Origin: a virus
DNA length: 30,257 bases
Direction: 5' to 3' (one strand)
IMG/VR virus record: IMGVR_UViG_3300021246_000073
Span: 1-30,257 of that record
In this document: piece by piece, positions 15,566-24,100 of the stretch
Position numbering within the stretch: the stretch's first letter is position 1
Layout: each line of letters starts with the position of its first letter
The notes under the pieces: model-generated
What the model saw: the letters and a program-made list of their open reading frames with translations, nothing else
Databases searched by the model: none
What the model was told of the DNA's origin: nothing
Program-made: the position numbers and the translations under genes

Positions 15566-16630
15566 ATGTGGCCATTCTTACCAAAAAAATGCAATTGTCC
15601 AGAAACTCCTACTAACACAGGAACATCATGTGATCATAGTGGTCTTACTACTAATGATTTAATATATGATGGTCCAAATGGAGTGTGTTCTAATGTTACT
15701 ACAGGAATGACAGTAACAGAAGCATTTCAACAATTAGATTATTTTATTTGCAGTATAGAGCTTACACAACACATATTAGATTTAATACAAAACAATCCAA
15801 ACTTATTTCCTAGTTTCAATACATTAGTTAATGGAGCAATTAATTGTAGTACAATAATTGCATGTGGTCCACCAACTACTACAACTACATCTTCTTCTAC
15901 ATCAACTTCCACTTCTACTAGTACATCAACAACATCAACTAGTACAAGCTCAACAACAACGACAACAACAACTGTTGCTCAAGCATGTTACGTATATGAT
16001 TTAACAGCAACAATTGATAATGCTAGCTTTACAGCAGAGCTGTGTTATGGAGGTGGTACATCAGGAGTGTTGCCTTTTATTGGAAGTACGTTTACAACAC
16101 CTTGTATTATAAATACATCATTAGCATTAACTGGTATCACTGCTGTTGCAACTTCTTTTGATTGTTCAACAACCACAACAACTAGTAGTAGTTCAACAAG
16201 TACAAGTACAAGCACTACAACTAGTACATCAACAAGCTCAACAACAACTACAACTACTACTGTAGAACCTACAACAACAACCACAACCACAACTATAAGT
16301 TGTGTAGCAGGAGATCTTTCTTTAACAAATGATACAGTTGCTGGTACTATTGTTGAAGTTTATGTAGCTTTTGGTATATGGTTTATAGCTACTGCTACTC
16401 CTGTACCACCTGGTAATATAACATATGTTGGAGCACAAGGTGGAACTAATGATGCTATTAGTGTAGACTTAACTGTATCACAAGTAAGTTGTATATCTTT
16501 ATATGTTAATTGTGTAAAAATAGAAAGTATAGAAGTGCCATCAACAGGAACTTATACTTTTGCAGCAACTAACATTCTTAATTCAGATTCTGTAACAATA
16601 ATATTAACAGAAACAGGAAGCTGTTTATAA
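15566..16630 (+). CDS. Thr-linker modular fibre protein, two beta domains
   Basis: A 354-residue protein with an N-terminal anchor module of about 100 residues (MWPFLPKKCNCPETP, then NDLIYDGPNGVCSNV, TVTEAFQQLDYFIC, NCSTIIAC). A Thr/Ser linker at about 104-136 leads to a small beta domain (about 140-200). A second Thr/Ser linker (about 201-243) leads to a C-terminal beta domain of about 110 residues ending TETGSCL. The anchor module is clearly paralogous to that of the next gene (SNDVVYQGPN, TVTEAIETIDGFIC, DCQTVWNC). This bead-on-string layout fits a virion surface adhesin. The linkers are candidates for O-glycosylation, which is known in Bacteroidota, but that is inference. Confidence 0.75.
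   Translation: MWPFLPKKCNCPETPTNTGTSCDHSGLTTNDLIYDGPNGVCSNVTTGMTVTEAFQQLDYFICSIELTQHILDLIQNNPNLFPSFNTLVNGAINCSTIIACGPPTTTTTSSSTSTSTSTSTSTTSTSTSSTTTTTTTVAQACYVYDLTATIDNASFTAELCYGGGTSGVLPFIGSTFTTPCIINTSLALTGITAVATSFDCSTTTTTSSSSTSTSTSTTTSTSTSSTTTTTTTVEPTTTTTTTTISCVAGDLSLTNDTVAGTIVEVYVAFGIWFIATATPVPPGNITYVGAQGGTNDAISVDLTVSQVSCISLYVNCVKIESIEVPSTGTYTFAATNILNSDSVTIILTETGSCL
15875..15973 (+). repeat. Thr/Ser codon repeat (first linker)
   Basis: About 99 bases of in-frame ACA/ACT/ACG and TCA/TCT/AGT/AGC codons encode an uninterrupted Thr/Ser linker. The tract is low-complexity and close in sequence to the other linkers in the window. Length changes in multiples of three would alter linker length without breaking the frame. 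Confidence 0.85.
16165..16294 (+). repeat. Thr/Ser codon repeat (second linker)
   Basis: A 130-base tract of Thr and Ser codons interrupted by Val-Glu-Pro (GTAGAACCT) in the same gene. Its first half closely repeats the first linker, including the TCAACAAC-type segments, which makes it a plausible site for slippage or recombination between linkers. Confidence 0.85.
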
Positions 16631-16648
16631 TTTTTAAATAAAAATAAA

Positions 16649-17311
16649 ATGACTTGTTCAAATAATATAACCCCTTGTGGATGTGGAAATAATCCATGTG
16701 GATGTGGAACTTCATCAAATGATGTTGTATATCAAGGACCTAATTTATCATGCACTGGTGTATCAAATTGTGACACTGTTACAGAAGCAATAGAAACAAT
16801 AGATGGATTTATTTGTGGACCAGGAATGGTTGAAACTATTATTAATAATATTATAAATAATATAAATCTATATAACCAGTTTACATCAATTGTAAATAAT
16901 ACAGTTGATTGTCAAACAGTGTGGAATTGTTACAATTCTAGTACAACCACAACAACTACTACTACAGGAGGCCCTGTCACTATATATACTTATGTAACAA
17001 CTTGTAATAGTTATACTTGGGATGTAACTGGGGATACTTATTTTGATTCTGATGAATACTCATACACTGAAGGAAATGTTACTAATATATTATATTTAAC
17101 AATTTGTTCTGGAACTGGTGCTCAAATTGAAACACAAACAATAAGTGCTCCTTCTCCTTATATTTGGCCTATAAATGGACTATCCTATACTGCTTCAGGT
17201 ACTTTTTCTTATGGTGGTATTGGACCTTGTGCAGATGGTGGAGCTACTTGTACATATTACTTAGAGTTAACAATAATAGATCCTACTACAACAACAACAA
17301 CAACTATTTAA
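16649..17311 (+). CDS. Thr-linker modular fibre protein with paralogous anchor
   Basis: A 220-residue protein. The N-terminus is Cys/Gly-rich (TPCGCGNNPCGCGTSS), followed by the same anchor module as in the preceding gene (NDVVYQGPN, TVTEAIETIDGFICG, a helix rich in Ile/Asn, then NTVDCQTVWNC). A Thr linker at about 97-107 joins a single beta domain of about 100 residues (VTIYTYVTTCNSYTWDVTGDTYFDSD...). The protein ends in Thr residues (IDPTTTTTTTI) right at the stop. A protein that stops inside a linker suggests loss of a further domain, or that the next gene once continued it. It is probably a virion adhesin or a fibre subunit, inferred from its modules. Confidence 0.75.
   Translation: MTCSNNITPCGCGNNPCGCGTSSNDVVYQGPNLSCTGVSNCDTVTEAIETIDGFICGPGMVETIINNIINNINLYNQFTSIVNNTVDCQTVWNCYNSSTTTTTTTTGGPVTIYTYVTTCNSYTWDVTGDTYFDSDEYSYTEGNVTNILYLTICSGTGAQIETQTISAPSPYIWPINGLSYTASGTFSYGGIGPCADGGATCTYYLELTIIDPTTTTTTTI
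16936..16968 (+). repeat. Thr codon repeat linking anchor and beta domain
   Basis: A run of ACA/ACC/ACT codons encodes about ten Thr residues between the anchor module and the beta domain. It matches the other linker tracts in codon mix. Confidence 0.75.
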
Positions 17312-17322
17312 AACCAAATAAT

Positions 17323-17616
17323 ATGACAGTATTAATAACCTTAACTACAGCAGGAACAGATTCAGGTCCTTTTGACCTTTATTCAGATCTTGATGGATAT
17401 ATATCAGCATTTGAGTCAGGAGTAGATAAAACTTTACTCCTGGCAGGATATCCATCATCTCTTGTTCCTGATTATACAACAATCATTAGAGTGAGATCAA
17501 ATAATGGATTATGTACAAATTATATTGATATTCCTGTGGCAGAACCAACGACAACAACCACCACAACTGTTGATCCAAGTACTACAACTACCACAACTAC
17601 TGGTCCAGTATTATAA
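17323..17616 (+). CDS. Small SGPF-domain protein with Thr tail
   Basis: The start is the ATG at 17323, directly after the previous stop and an AACCAAATAAT leader; a longer reading to 17164 runs inside the preceding gene and is not credible. The 97-residue product has one small beta domain (MTVLITLTTAGTDSGPFDLY, then SAFESGVDKTLLLAGY and TTIIRVRSNNGLCTNYIDI, residues 1-70), and then Thr linkers (EPTTTTTTTVDPSTTTTTTTGPVL). The domain is shared with the protein starting at 27325 (ITLTxAGxxSGPF). No more domains follow its linkers, so it looks like a module trimmed at its C-terminus. Function is probably structural or adhesive. Confidence 0.75.
   Translation: MTVLITLTTAGTDSGPFDLYSDLDGYISAFESGVDKTLLLAGYPSSLVPDYTTIIRVRSNNGLCTNYIDIPVAEPTTTTTTTVDPSTTTTTTTGPVL
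17545..17604 (+). repeat. Two adjacent Thr codon repeats
   Basis: Two Thr runs of about seven codons each, separated by Val-Asp-Pro-Ser codons, close the small SGPF-domain gene. They are copies of the same type of linker found in the other fibre genes. Confidence 0.75.
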
Positions 17617-17623
17617 TATAATT

Positions 17624-17652
17624 AACCTTGTTTTTGTTGGTTTAACAAGGTT
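17624..17652 (+). terminator. First of two tandem terminator hairpins
   Basis: A 9-bp perfect stem AACCTTGTT at 17624-17632 with AACAAGGTT at 17644-17652, loop of 11 bases, lies eight bases after the stop of the last fibre gene. It is followed by a short T-rich stretch that runs into the second hairpin. Confidence 0.75.
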
Positions 17653-17654
17653 TT

Positions 17655-17686
17655 CTTCCAGGGGCAACTCTGGAAGTTTTTATTTA
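17655..17686 (+). terminator. Strong terminator with GCAA tetraloop
   Basis: The stem CTTCCAG at 17655-17661 with CTGGAAG at 17670-17676 extends by a G-U and a G-C pair to close a GCAA loop at 17664-17667, a stable GNRA tetraloop. The T-rich tract TTTTTATTTA follows at once. This is a textbook intrinsic terminator that closes the fibre cassette. Confidence 0.9.
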
Positions 17687-17729
17687 TAACTATTTTAGTT
17701 ATAAAGAATTAGATCTATAACTAAAAAGA

Positions 17730-17762
17730 TTGTTAACTATAAAAACAATTTTTTTATCTTTA
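17730..17762 (+). promoter_or_regulatory. Candidate promoter for the metallophosphoesterase-tail operon
   Basis: TTG at 17730-17732 and TATCTTTA at 17755-17762 match the Bacteroidota -33 and -7 elements with one mismatch in the -7 box and a spacing of 22 bases, one over the usual range. It lies right after two terminators and 29 bases ahead of the ATG at 17791, which supports a new transcription unit. The TATCTTT core repeats that of the promoter at 941. Confidence 0.5.
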
Positions 17763-17790
17763 CAATATTTTTTAACTAATATGAATACAT

Positions 17791-18996
17791 ATGTCTGATA
17801 ATCAAAGCTTATTATATCAATTAGGGGAGCTATTATGCATGAAAAAAAGTAAGAAGTTCTATGCTCAAAGACTTGGAATAAGTGAATTTGAAGTTAATGA
17901 GTTATTGAAGGAGCTTAGAGAAAGTGACAATGTAGAAATAACAAACTATGCAAAAGAAAGAAAGGTAAATGTTGAGAAGGGTACATTAGAAAGCACAATC
18001 GTATCAGACTTTGATCCTAAAGATGATCTTGAATTAGCTGAATTACATAAGATAAACCTAGATAAATACATCATAACCAACTACTGGTCTAAGATGTTAC
18101 CAAGTGGAAAGTTCACTTCCTCAGTGTTTTCCAAGAAGAAAGAAGCAAAAGATTATTCTCCTGAAGACTTTGCTAAGTTTTTAGAAAACTACAAACCAAA
18201 ACAAATTAAATTAAATGTAGTAAAATCTACTATTAATACAGAAACTATTGATTTAGAAATATCAATAGCTGATTTTCATTTAGCTAAAAAAACATTAGAA
18301 GGTGAAAACATTCAAACAAAGAAAGAACAATTTTTATATGTATTAGTAGATTTATTAAGTAAAGCTAAAGCTTCTTTTGATATAAAAACTATTGTATTTC
18401 CAATATCAAATGATTTCTTTCATACAGATAATTACCAAAATCAAACTACAAATGGTACTCCTCAAGATGTTCTTACAGGATATGATAATGAATACGAAGA
18501 AGGATTTGATTTATTAGTTACAGCTATATCAATACTAAAAGCATATTCAGATAATGTTGAAGTGATTCTTGTACAAGGCAATCATGATAGAACTAAATCA
18601 TTTTATTTGGCACACGCTTTGGATGTATTTTTCTCAAATAACTTTAATGTTACGTTTCAAAGAGAACATTCAACAACAAAGGTTGTTATATTAGGAAATA
18701 CATTTATTGGTTATCATCATGGTAACTGTAAGATAGAAGATCTTCCTTTGTTATTTGCAACAGGTAATAATAGTGAAGCTTTTGGATGTTCTAAATATAG
18801 AGAGGTGCATACAGGAGATAAACATCACTACATGGCCAAAGAAGTCAAAGGAGTTAGAATACAACAAATGCCTAGCTTATCAGGAACTGATAGATGGCAT
18901 TTAGATAATAATTATATTAATAACATAAGAGCTGGAATAGCTACAGTGTATCATCCTGTTAAAGGACGCATTGCAGAATTTGAATCTCGTATATAA
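17791..18996 (+). CDS. Calcineurin-like metallophosphoesterase with N-terminal HTH
   Basis: A 401-residue protein. Residues about 23-44 (FYAQRLGISEFEVNELLKEL) resemble a helix-turn-helix. The catalytic domain shows the metal-binding signature in order: SIADFH at 158-163, ND at 207-208, QGNHDR at 262-267, GYHHG at 307-311, and TGDKHH at 341-346. These are the Asp, Asn and His ligands of dinuclear metallophosphoesterases, which cleave phosphomono- or diesters, including DNA or nucleotide substrates. It lies between fibre and neck genes behind its own promoter, so it is expressed late. A role in processing DNA ends during packaging or degrading nucleotides is inference; the substrate cannot be seen. 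An upstream ATG at 17781 is out of frame. Confidence 0.88.
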   Translation: MSDNQSLLYQLGELLCMKKSKKFYAQRLGISEFEVNELLKELRESDNVEITNYAKERKVNVEKGTLESTIVSDFDPKDDLELAELHKINLDKYIITNYWSKMLPSGKFTSSVFSKKKEAKDYSPEDFAKFLENYKPKQIKLNVVKSTINTETIDLEISIADFHLAKKTLEGENIQTKKEQFLYVLVDLLSKAKASFDIKTIVFPISNDFFHTDNYQNQTTNGTPQDVLTGYDNEYEEGFDLLVTAISILKAYSDNVEVILVQGNHDRTKSFYLAHALDVFFSNNFNVTFQREHSTTKVVILGNTFIGYHHGNCKIEDLPLLFATGNNSEAFGCSKYREVHTGDKHHYMAKEVKGVRIQQMPSLSGTDRWHLDNNYINNIRAGIATVYHPVKGRIAEFESRI

Positions 18997-19004
18997 TACA
19001 AAAT

Positions 19005-19733
19005 ATGTCAACAGGTAGAAAATTAGTATCAGATGTTAGAAGCACACACAAGTTGCTATCTACTGATTCTTTGATTACAGACAGAGCAATACTTAGTGAA
19101 ATAAGAAATAACTCTTTATTATTAATTAAGAGAGAAACAAACCTTAGAAAACTTTGGGCAACAGATACATTGTTCACTACAATTCCTTGTTTAGAAATGT
19201 GTGAAGTTCCTCTTTCTGAATGTTGTGATTATGTAGATGAATGTACAATAGCTAGAAGTAAAGAAAAGATTCCACGTATATCAGAAGGTAATTACCAATA
19301 TGTAATACAAGGAGTGTATTCTATCAATGCATTAGGAGGTCAAGGAAAGAAGCTAAAAGAAATATCTGTTAATAGATATATAAATCTACTAAAGCTTCCT
19401 ATTATAAAAAATGAAGCATACTTTTGGATTACCAATGGATATCTATATGTAAACAATCCATTATTGCAAGCAGTTAGATTTGTTGCATTCTTTGAAGAAG
19501 ATGTACATAATGATATTCTATATCCTGAAGATTGTGATTGTGGAAAGCAATATACACTAGAAGAAATATGTATAAATCCATTAGATAAAGAGTTTGCTCT
19601 TCCTGGATATTTAGAACAACAAGTGTTACAATTAACTTCTCAAAAGCTTCTATCTACATATTTTAATATTAAAACTGATATGACAGAGGATGGTGTAGAT
19701 GGACAAGCCCCTAATTCAAAAGCAACTAGTTAA
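19005..19733 (+). CDS. Putative neck ring protein
   Basis: A 242-residue protein without enzymatic motifs. The N-terminal third is helical and charged (TRKLVSDVRSTHKLLSTDSLITDRAILSEI-like order, residues 3-50). The central part is beta-rich with five cysteines (TIPCLEMCEVPLSECCDYVDEC at about 64-84) and an ITNGYLYVNNP strand at about 141-151. A short acidic, Cys-containing loop (PEDCDCG) and a final helix (PGYLEQQVLQLTSQKLLSTY) complete it. The strand-loop-helix ending and the position next to the IHF-like and second ring genes match the neck block of crAss-like phages, where such proteins stack under the portal. Ring assignment is likely, but the exact position in the neck is not determined. 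Confidence 0.65.
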   Translation: MSTGRKLVSDVRSTHKLLSTDSLITDRAILSEIRNNSLLLIKRETNLRKLWATDTLFTTIPCLEMCEVPLSECCDYVDECTIARSKEKIPRISEGNYQYVIQGVYSINALGGQGKKLKEISVNRYINLLKLPIIKNEAYFWITNGYLYVNNPLLQAVRFVAFFEEDVHNDILYPEDCDCGKQYTLEEICINPLDKEFALPGYLEQQVLQLTSQKLLSTYFNIKTDMTEDGVDGQAPNSKATS

Positions 19734-19736
19734 TAA

Positions 19737-20219
19737 ATGGCAAGAGTAAAGGTTGAATGGAGGAGTGCAAGCAAAGATAATTATATAGATTTTTGCTCAA
19801 AGAACCCAAATATTATTTTGACATTCAATGAATGGAGAAATATTATATATTCATTCAATGAAGAATATAAACAATACATATTAGAAACAGGAGAGAAAGT
19901 AAAACTTCCATTTGGATTAGGAGAGTTCTCCATAATCAAAAAGAAAAGAAAAAGAATAAATGATGTTAATGGTAGGGAGTTTATTAATCTTCCTATTGAT
20001 TGGCAAAAAACTAAACAGAAAGGAAAGGTTATATATAATTTCAATTACCACACAGAAGGATTTTTCTTTGGCTGGCAATGGTTTAAAAAAATAACTAGGT
20101 TTAGACATTCTGATCTTTGGTATTTTAAACCATCAAGAATAACATCAAGACTATTGTCTCACTATATAAAAGCTGATGATAAGTATAAAGACTTATACAG
20201 AGAATGGAACATTAAATAA
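19737..20219 (+). CDS. IHF-like protein of the tail/neck block
   Basis: A 160-residue protein with an IHF/HU-like core: TFNEWRNIIYSFNEEYKQYI at 29-48 (helices) and KVKLPFGLGEFSIIKKKRKR at 54-73, where GLGEF replaces the 'GFGxF' turn. The C-terminal half is basic and aromatic (FFFGWQWFKKITRFRHSDLWYF at 109-130) and is not part of the standard fold. crAss-like phages are known to carry IHF-like genes beside their neck genes, and this position agrees. It could bind DNA in the neck or tail or be a structural protein that re-uses the fold. The four-base gap to the ring gene and the eight-base gap to the next show co-translation. Confidence 0.78.
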   Translation: MARVKVEWRSASKDNYIDFCSKNPNIILTFNEWRNIIYSFNEEYKQYILETGEKVKLPFGLGEFSIIKKKRKRINDVNGREFINLPIDWQKTKQKGKVIYNFNYHTEGFFFGWQWFKKITRFRHSDLWYFKPSRITSRLLSHYIKADDKYKDLYREWNIK

Positions 20220-20227
20220 TAAAAACG

Positions 20228-21196
20228 ATGAGTTACTACTATAAATATAATTTTGTTAGTCCTGAACCAGTTTATGCCACTGTTAAAGAAGAGCTTAAAA
20301 GCTATTTTGATACAGGTGCAGTGGATGATCTTTTATTTCCAACATATCTTGACAAGTGCTTACAAAAACTTGGAAGAACAACATATGTTATTTCTGAAGA
20401 AATTTTATATATAGAAGACTTTGAAGCTAGACTTCCTGATAACTTTTATGCTGTAAGAGAAGCTTGGATGTTAGTTGAGATTCCCCAACTTCCATATCAA
20501 ACAGCTAATTCATTATATACACAAGCAGCGTCATCCACTACAATACAGATTGTTCCTGTAACATCAGGTGGAGTTCCTTGTACTAATGCTGAATGCACAA
20601 CAGGATGTCCTGAATGCATGCCAGAACTTATACAAGCTGTATATAAAACTAATCACCAAACAGCAAGAGCATTTAGACAATCATATCTTCTTAAGCCAGG
20701 TAATATATCTGCAAGAAGTAATTGCACTGTAGATTACTCTGATAATTGGGAATTCTATAAACAACCAGCTCCTGTAAATTCAAGTACGCCAGGATCAGCT
20801 GCATATGATTCATTTGATATTAGAGATAATAAAATTGTAACTAATTTTAGAAATGCAACAATACAATTAGTATTCTATGCTACAGAATATGATGAAGTTG
20901 GAAGTCAATTGATTCCTGATAACTATCGTATTAGAGAATACATAGAAGCATTTATTAAATACAAAGTATTTGAAATGCTTACCAATCAAACTAATGATGA
21001 AACGTTTAATCAGTTACAACAAAAGCTTGTGTATTACAAGCAGTTGTATGATGAAGCATTTATAATGGCAAGCATCGAAGTTAAAAAACAAGATGTATAT
21101 ACAAAACAAAGAAGAATAAAACAAGATCTTAATAGATTCAATATGTACGAACTTCCAAATATAACAAATCGTTATGGAAGAAGAAGAAATAATTAA
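20228..21196 (+). CDS. Neck ring/adaptor protein
   Basis: A 322-residue protein starting MSYYYKYNFVSPEPVYATVK. ARLPDNFYAVREAW at 67-80 and the later NATIQLVFYATEYDEVGSQLIPDNYRIREYIEAFIKYKVFEM segment (about 209-250) form the strand-then-helix pair of phage head-tail adaptor proteins: a beta strand before an acidic loop, then a helix. A Cys-rich insertion (C118, C123, C127, C130) may bind zinc. The C-terminus is a long basic helix (KKQDVYTKQRRIKQDLNRF). crAss-like phages have a comparable ring protein directly ahead of the nozzle gene, as here. Role: joining the portal rings to the nozzle. The fit is good but rests on pattern and order. Confidence 0.78.
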   Translation: MSYYYKYNFVSPEPVYATVKEELKSYFDTGAVDDLLFPTYLDKCLQKLGRTTYVISEEILYIEDFEARLPDNFYAVREAWMLVEIPQLPYQTANSLYTQAASSTTIQIVPVTSGGVPCTNAECTTGCPECMPELIQAVYKTNHQTARAFRQSYLLKPGNISARSNCTVDYSDNWEFYKQPAPVNSSTPGSAAYDSFDIRDNKIVTNFRNATIQLVFYATEYDEVGSQLIPDNYRIREYIEAFIKYKVFEMLTNQTNDETFNQLQQKLVYYKQLYDEAFIMASIEVKKQDVYTKQRRIKQDLNRFNMYELPNITNRYGRRRNN

Positions 21197-21198
21197 TC

Positions 21199-24100
21199 AT
21201 GGTAGATAATACATCTCAAGATAATACGCAAGGAGGAAACATTAAATCAGAATATAATGTTGCTTCAACAGGTTTAAATTTAGATAACACTGTTAATCAA
21301 GTACCTAAAGGACAATTGACATATGCATTAAATGCATCTGTTGAGAACTTTGACTCTTCATCAGTTAATTATCAAAATGAACCAGGTAATGAATTTTGTC
21401 TTCAGTTTCCTTCACAATTTATTTTGATAGGAACACATTTTATTCTTGAACAAAACAAACATATATTTTTTATAACTAATCCTGAAACAGGAGAATGTCA
21501 AATAGGATATATGGAGAACAATGATTGTGTTTATAGAATATTAGTTAGTGCACCATGTCTTGCTTTTAATATAAACTATCCAATACATAAAGTTGTACAT
21601 AAAATTACAAATTGTACAACAGAGTTATATTGGACAGATGGGTTAAATCCAAGAAGATATTTAGATATAAATAATATCCCTTATATATTACAATCTAATT
21701 CTAGTCTTTGTGATCCTGAATTTACTGATGAACTTGATTGCAACCAATTAAAATTACAACCTAATTTTAGTATTCCTGAATTAAAAATAGTTGATGTTAG
21801 AAATGGAGGATCTCTTCTTGCAGGTACATATCAGTTTGCTATACAATATGCTGATGCATCAGGTAATGAATACACTTCTTATTATTCAGTCACTAACCCA
21901 ACACCTATTGCTGATACAAGTATTACCACTCCAAATTTTAATTATGAAGTGGGTAGATCTATTGTTGTTAATATTAGTAACCTAGATTCAACAGGACAGT
22001 TTCAATATTTTAATCTTGCTGTAATAAAAACAATTAATAATATTCCTTCTGTTGAATTAGTTGGAACATATTTTATTGATCAAACAAATAAAGATATTAT
22101 ATATACAGGACAGAATCAAACACAAATAAGATTAACTATAAATGATATATTTTTAAAATATCCATATTATGATATAGCACAAGATCTTACATTTGTACAA
22201 GATATATTAATATGGGATAACCTTACATCTATAGATAGAATAAACTATCAATCTATTGCTAGTCAAATTGATTTAAAATGGCAGACATATAAACTTCCTG
22301 CCAATGAAAATTATTCAGATGAATTAAATGCTACAAATCTACGTGGGTATCTACGTGATGAAGTGTATGCATTTGAGATTGTATTCTTATTGAGAAATGG
22401 AAAACAAACAGATGGTTTTCATATTCCTGGAAGAGTGAAAGGTCCTAATGAAAATTATCCAGATGTACTTAACACAAATCCTGATTTCATAGGAGAGGGA
22501 ACAAGTGCTCCTTATTGGAAGATATATAATACAGCTTCTGTAACTGGAGTGGCTATCGATAATCCTATTGGAAATGCTACACCACATCAATATGGTGAAT
22601 TTGCTTATTGGGAATCAGCAGATCTATATCCATGTAATATAGATATTTGGGGAGATCTTGCTAATCAACCTATCAGACATCATAAGTTTCCAGATGTACT
22701 TGTAAGTCCAATAATTGAATCAGTAATTTTTACAAATATAAATAATATGGTTATGCAGAATGATTCTGTATTTCCTATTGGAGTTAAAATAGATCCTGAT
22801 CAAATTTATAATTTAATAAACACTTCTAATTTATCTCCTCAACAAAAATATGACATTGTTGGCTTTAAAATAGTAAGAGGAGATAGAGGAACAAATAAAT
22901 CTATTATTGCAAAAGGTATTCTTAGAAATGTTGGAACATATGAAAGAGAAGGGCAGTCATACTACTTCCCTAATTATCCATATAATGATGTACATCAAGA
23001 TCCCTTTTTAAATCAAGTGAATAATGCATGGAAACAAGAATGCGAAACTTGGAATCTTATAATAACTAGTTTAATAAAAGATCCTGATGGTGGACCAGAC
23101 TATGCAGAAGTAGAATATTTAAGTTGTGATAACAATAAACTCACAAGAGTAAAATATTATGAAGTTGGACAACAATATGTTTGTGGTATGACTAGACCTG
23201 TTTTTTATACAGGAAAAGGAAAAGCAGGATATGCCAATTATGATGTTTGGAAACTTGAATATGGTGGGGGAGGTTGTGCTGGATTTAGAGCTGAGTGGGA
23301 AGATATTTTTGAAGGTACAAAAAGTGACTGGATAGATGGATGGAATTTTGGAGTACCTGGAGATACTTATGTTCAGGTTGTAGTTGGTACAATTCCTAAA
23401 TGTATTCAGCATTGTACAGGTAGTGGTGGATTTTTTGGAAATACATGGGACTTTATCACTGGAGGTGGAGGAGGAGGATGTGATCCTGATATAACTAAGG
23501 TAGATGCACTAACTTTTAGAGTGGATGTTAATTGTCAAGATGATGTTCCTCAAAACAGCAATGCTAATGTTTCAGCACAATATAGACACGTATTTAATTC
23601 TCCTGAAACTTCTTTTGGACAACCTTTCTTAGGAGATATTCTTAAGCTTGAAAATGTAATATTTGGAAAAGGAATTGCACATTTTATTGAAGTTAAAAAG
23701 AATGCTAAATATAGATTACTCACAGAAGAGGCGCAAAGAGATGCATTAACTAGCTCAGTTAATGTTGCGTCAATGGTTGGTGGCTTTAATGCATCAGCAA
23801 TGTTCTCTGCATACCAATCATATTTAACAATTTATATTAATGGTATAACAAGAAAGAACTACGCATATTCATTTAACTCAATAGCTAATTATGATTATTG
23901 GGAATCAATAGATAATGGTCTTGGTATCAAACAAAGAAATATTGATATTGCACAATATCTAATTCCTGGAGTTCAATCTGTAGGTGATAATTATACTATA
24001 AATAATTATCAAAGAGAATCATCTGTATATATTAAAACAGTTGATAATGTTCAAGATGTAAATATTACATATTATGAATATAATGTATGTAACAATAATC

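Noticed and set aside
16045-16290. Minus-strand Val-rich reading frame
   Set aside because: It is the antisense of the Thr linker codons; the repeated Val follows from the complement of ACA/ACT and no leader is present. The same holds for 27039-27305.
17164-17322. Longer start for the small SGPF-domain gene
   Set aside because: The extra residues are an out-of-frame reading of the preceding fibre gene (Tyr/Trp/Asn-rich nonsense); the ATG at 17323 has a normal leader and begins the conserved domain.
15875-17604. CRISPR array or tandem satellite
   Set aside because: The repeated ACA/ACT tracts lie in frame inside genes and encode Thr/Ser linkers. There are no spaced identical repeats with unique spacers.
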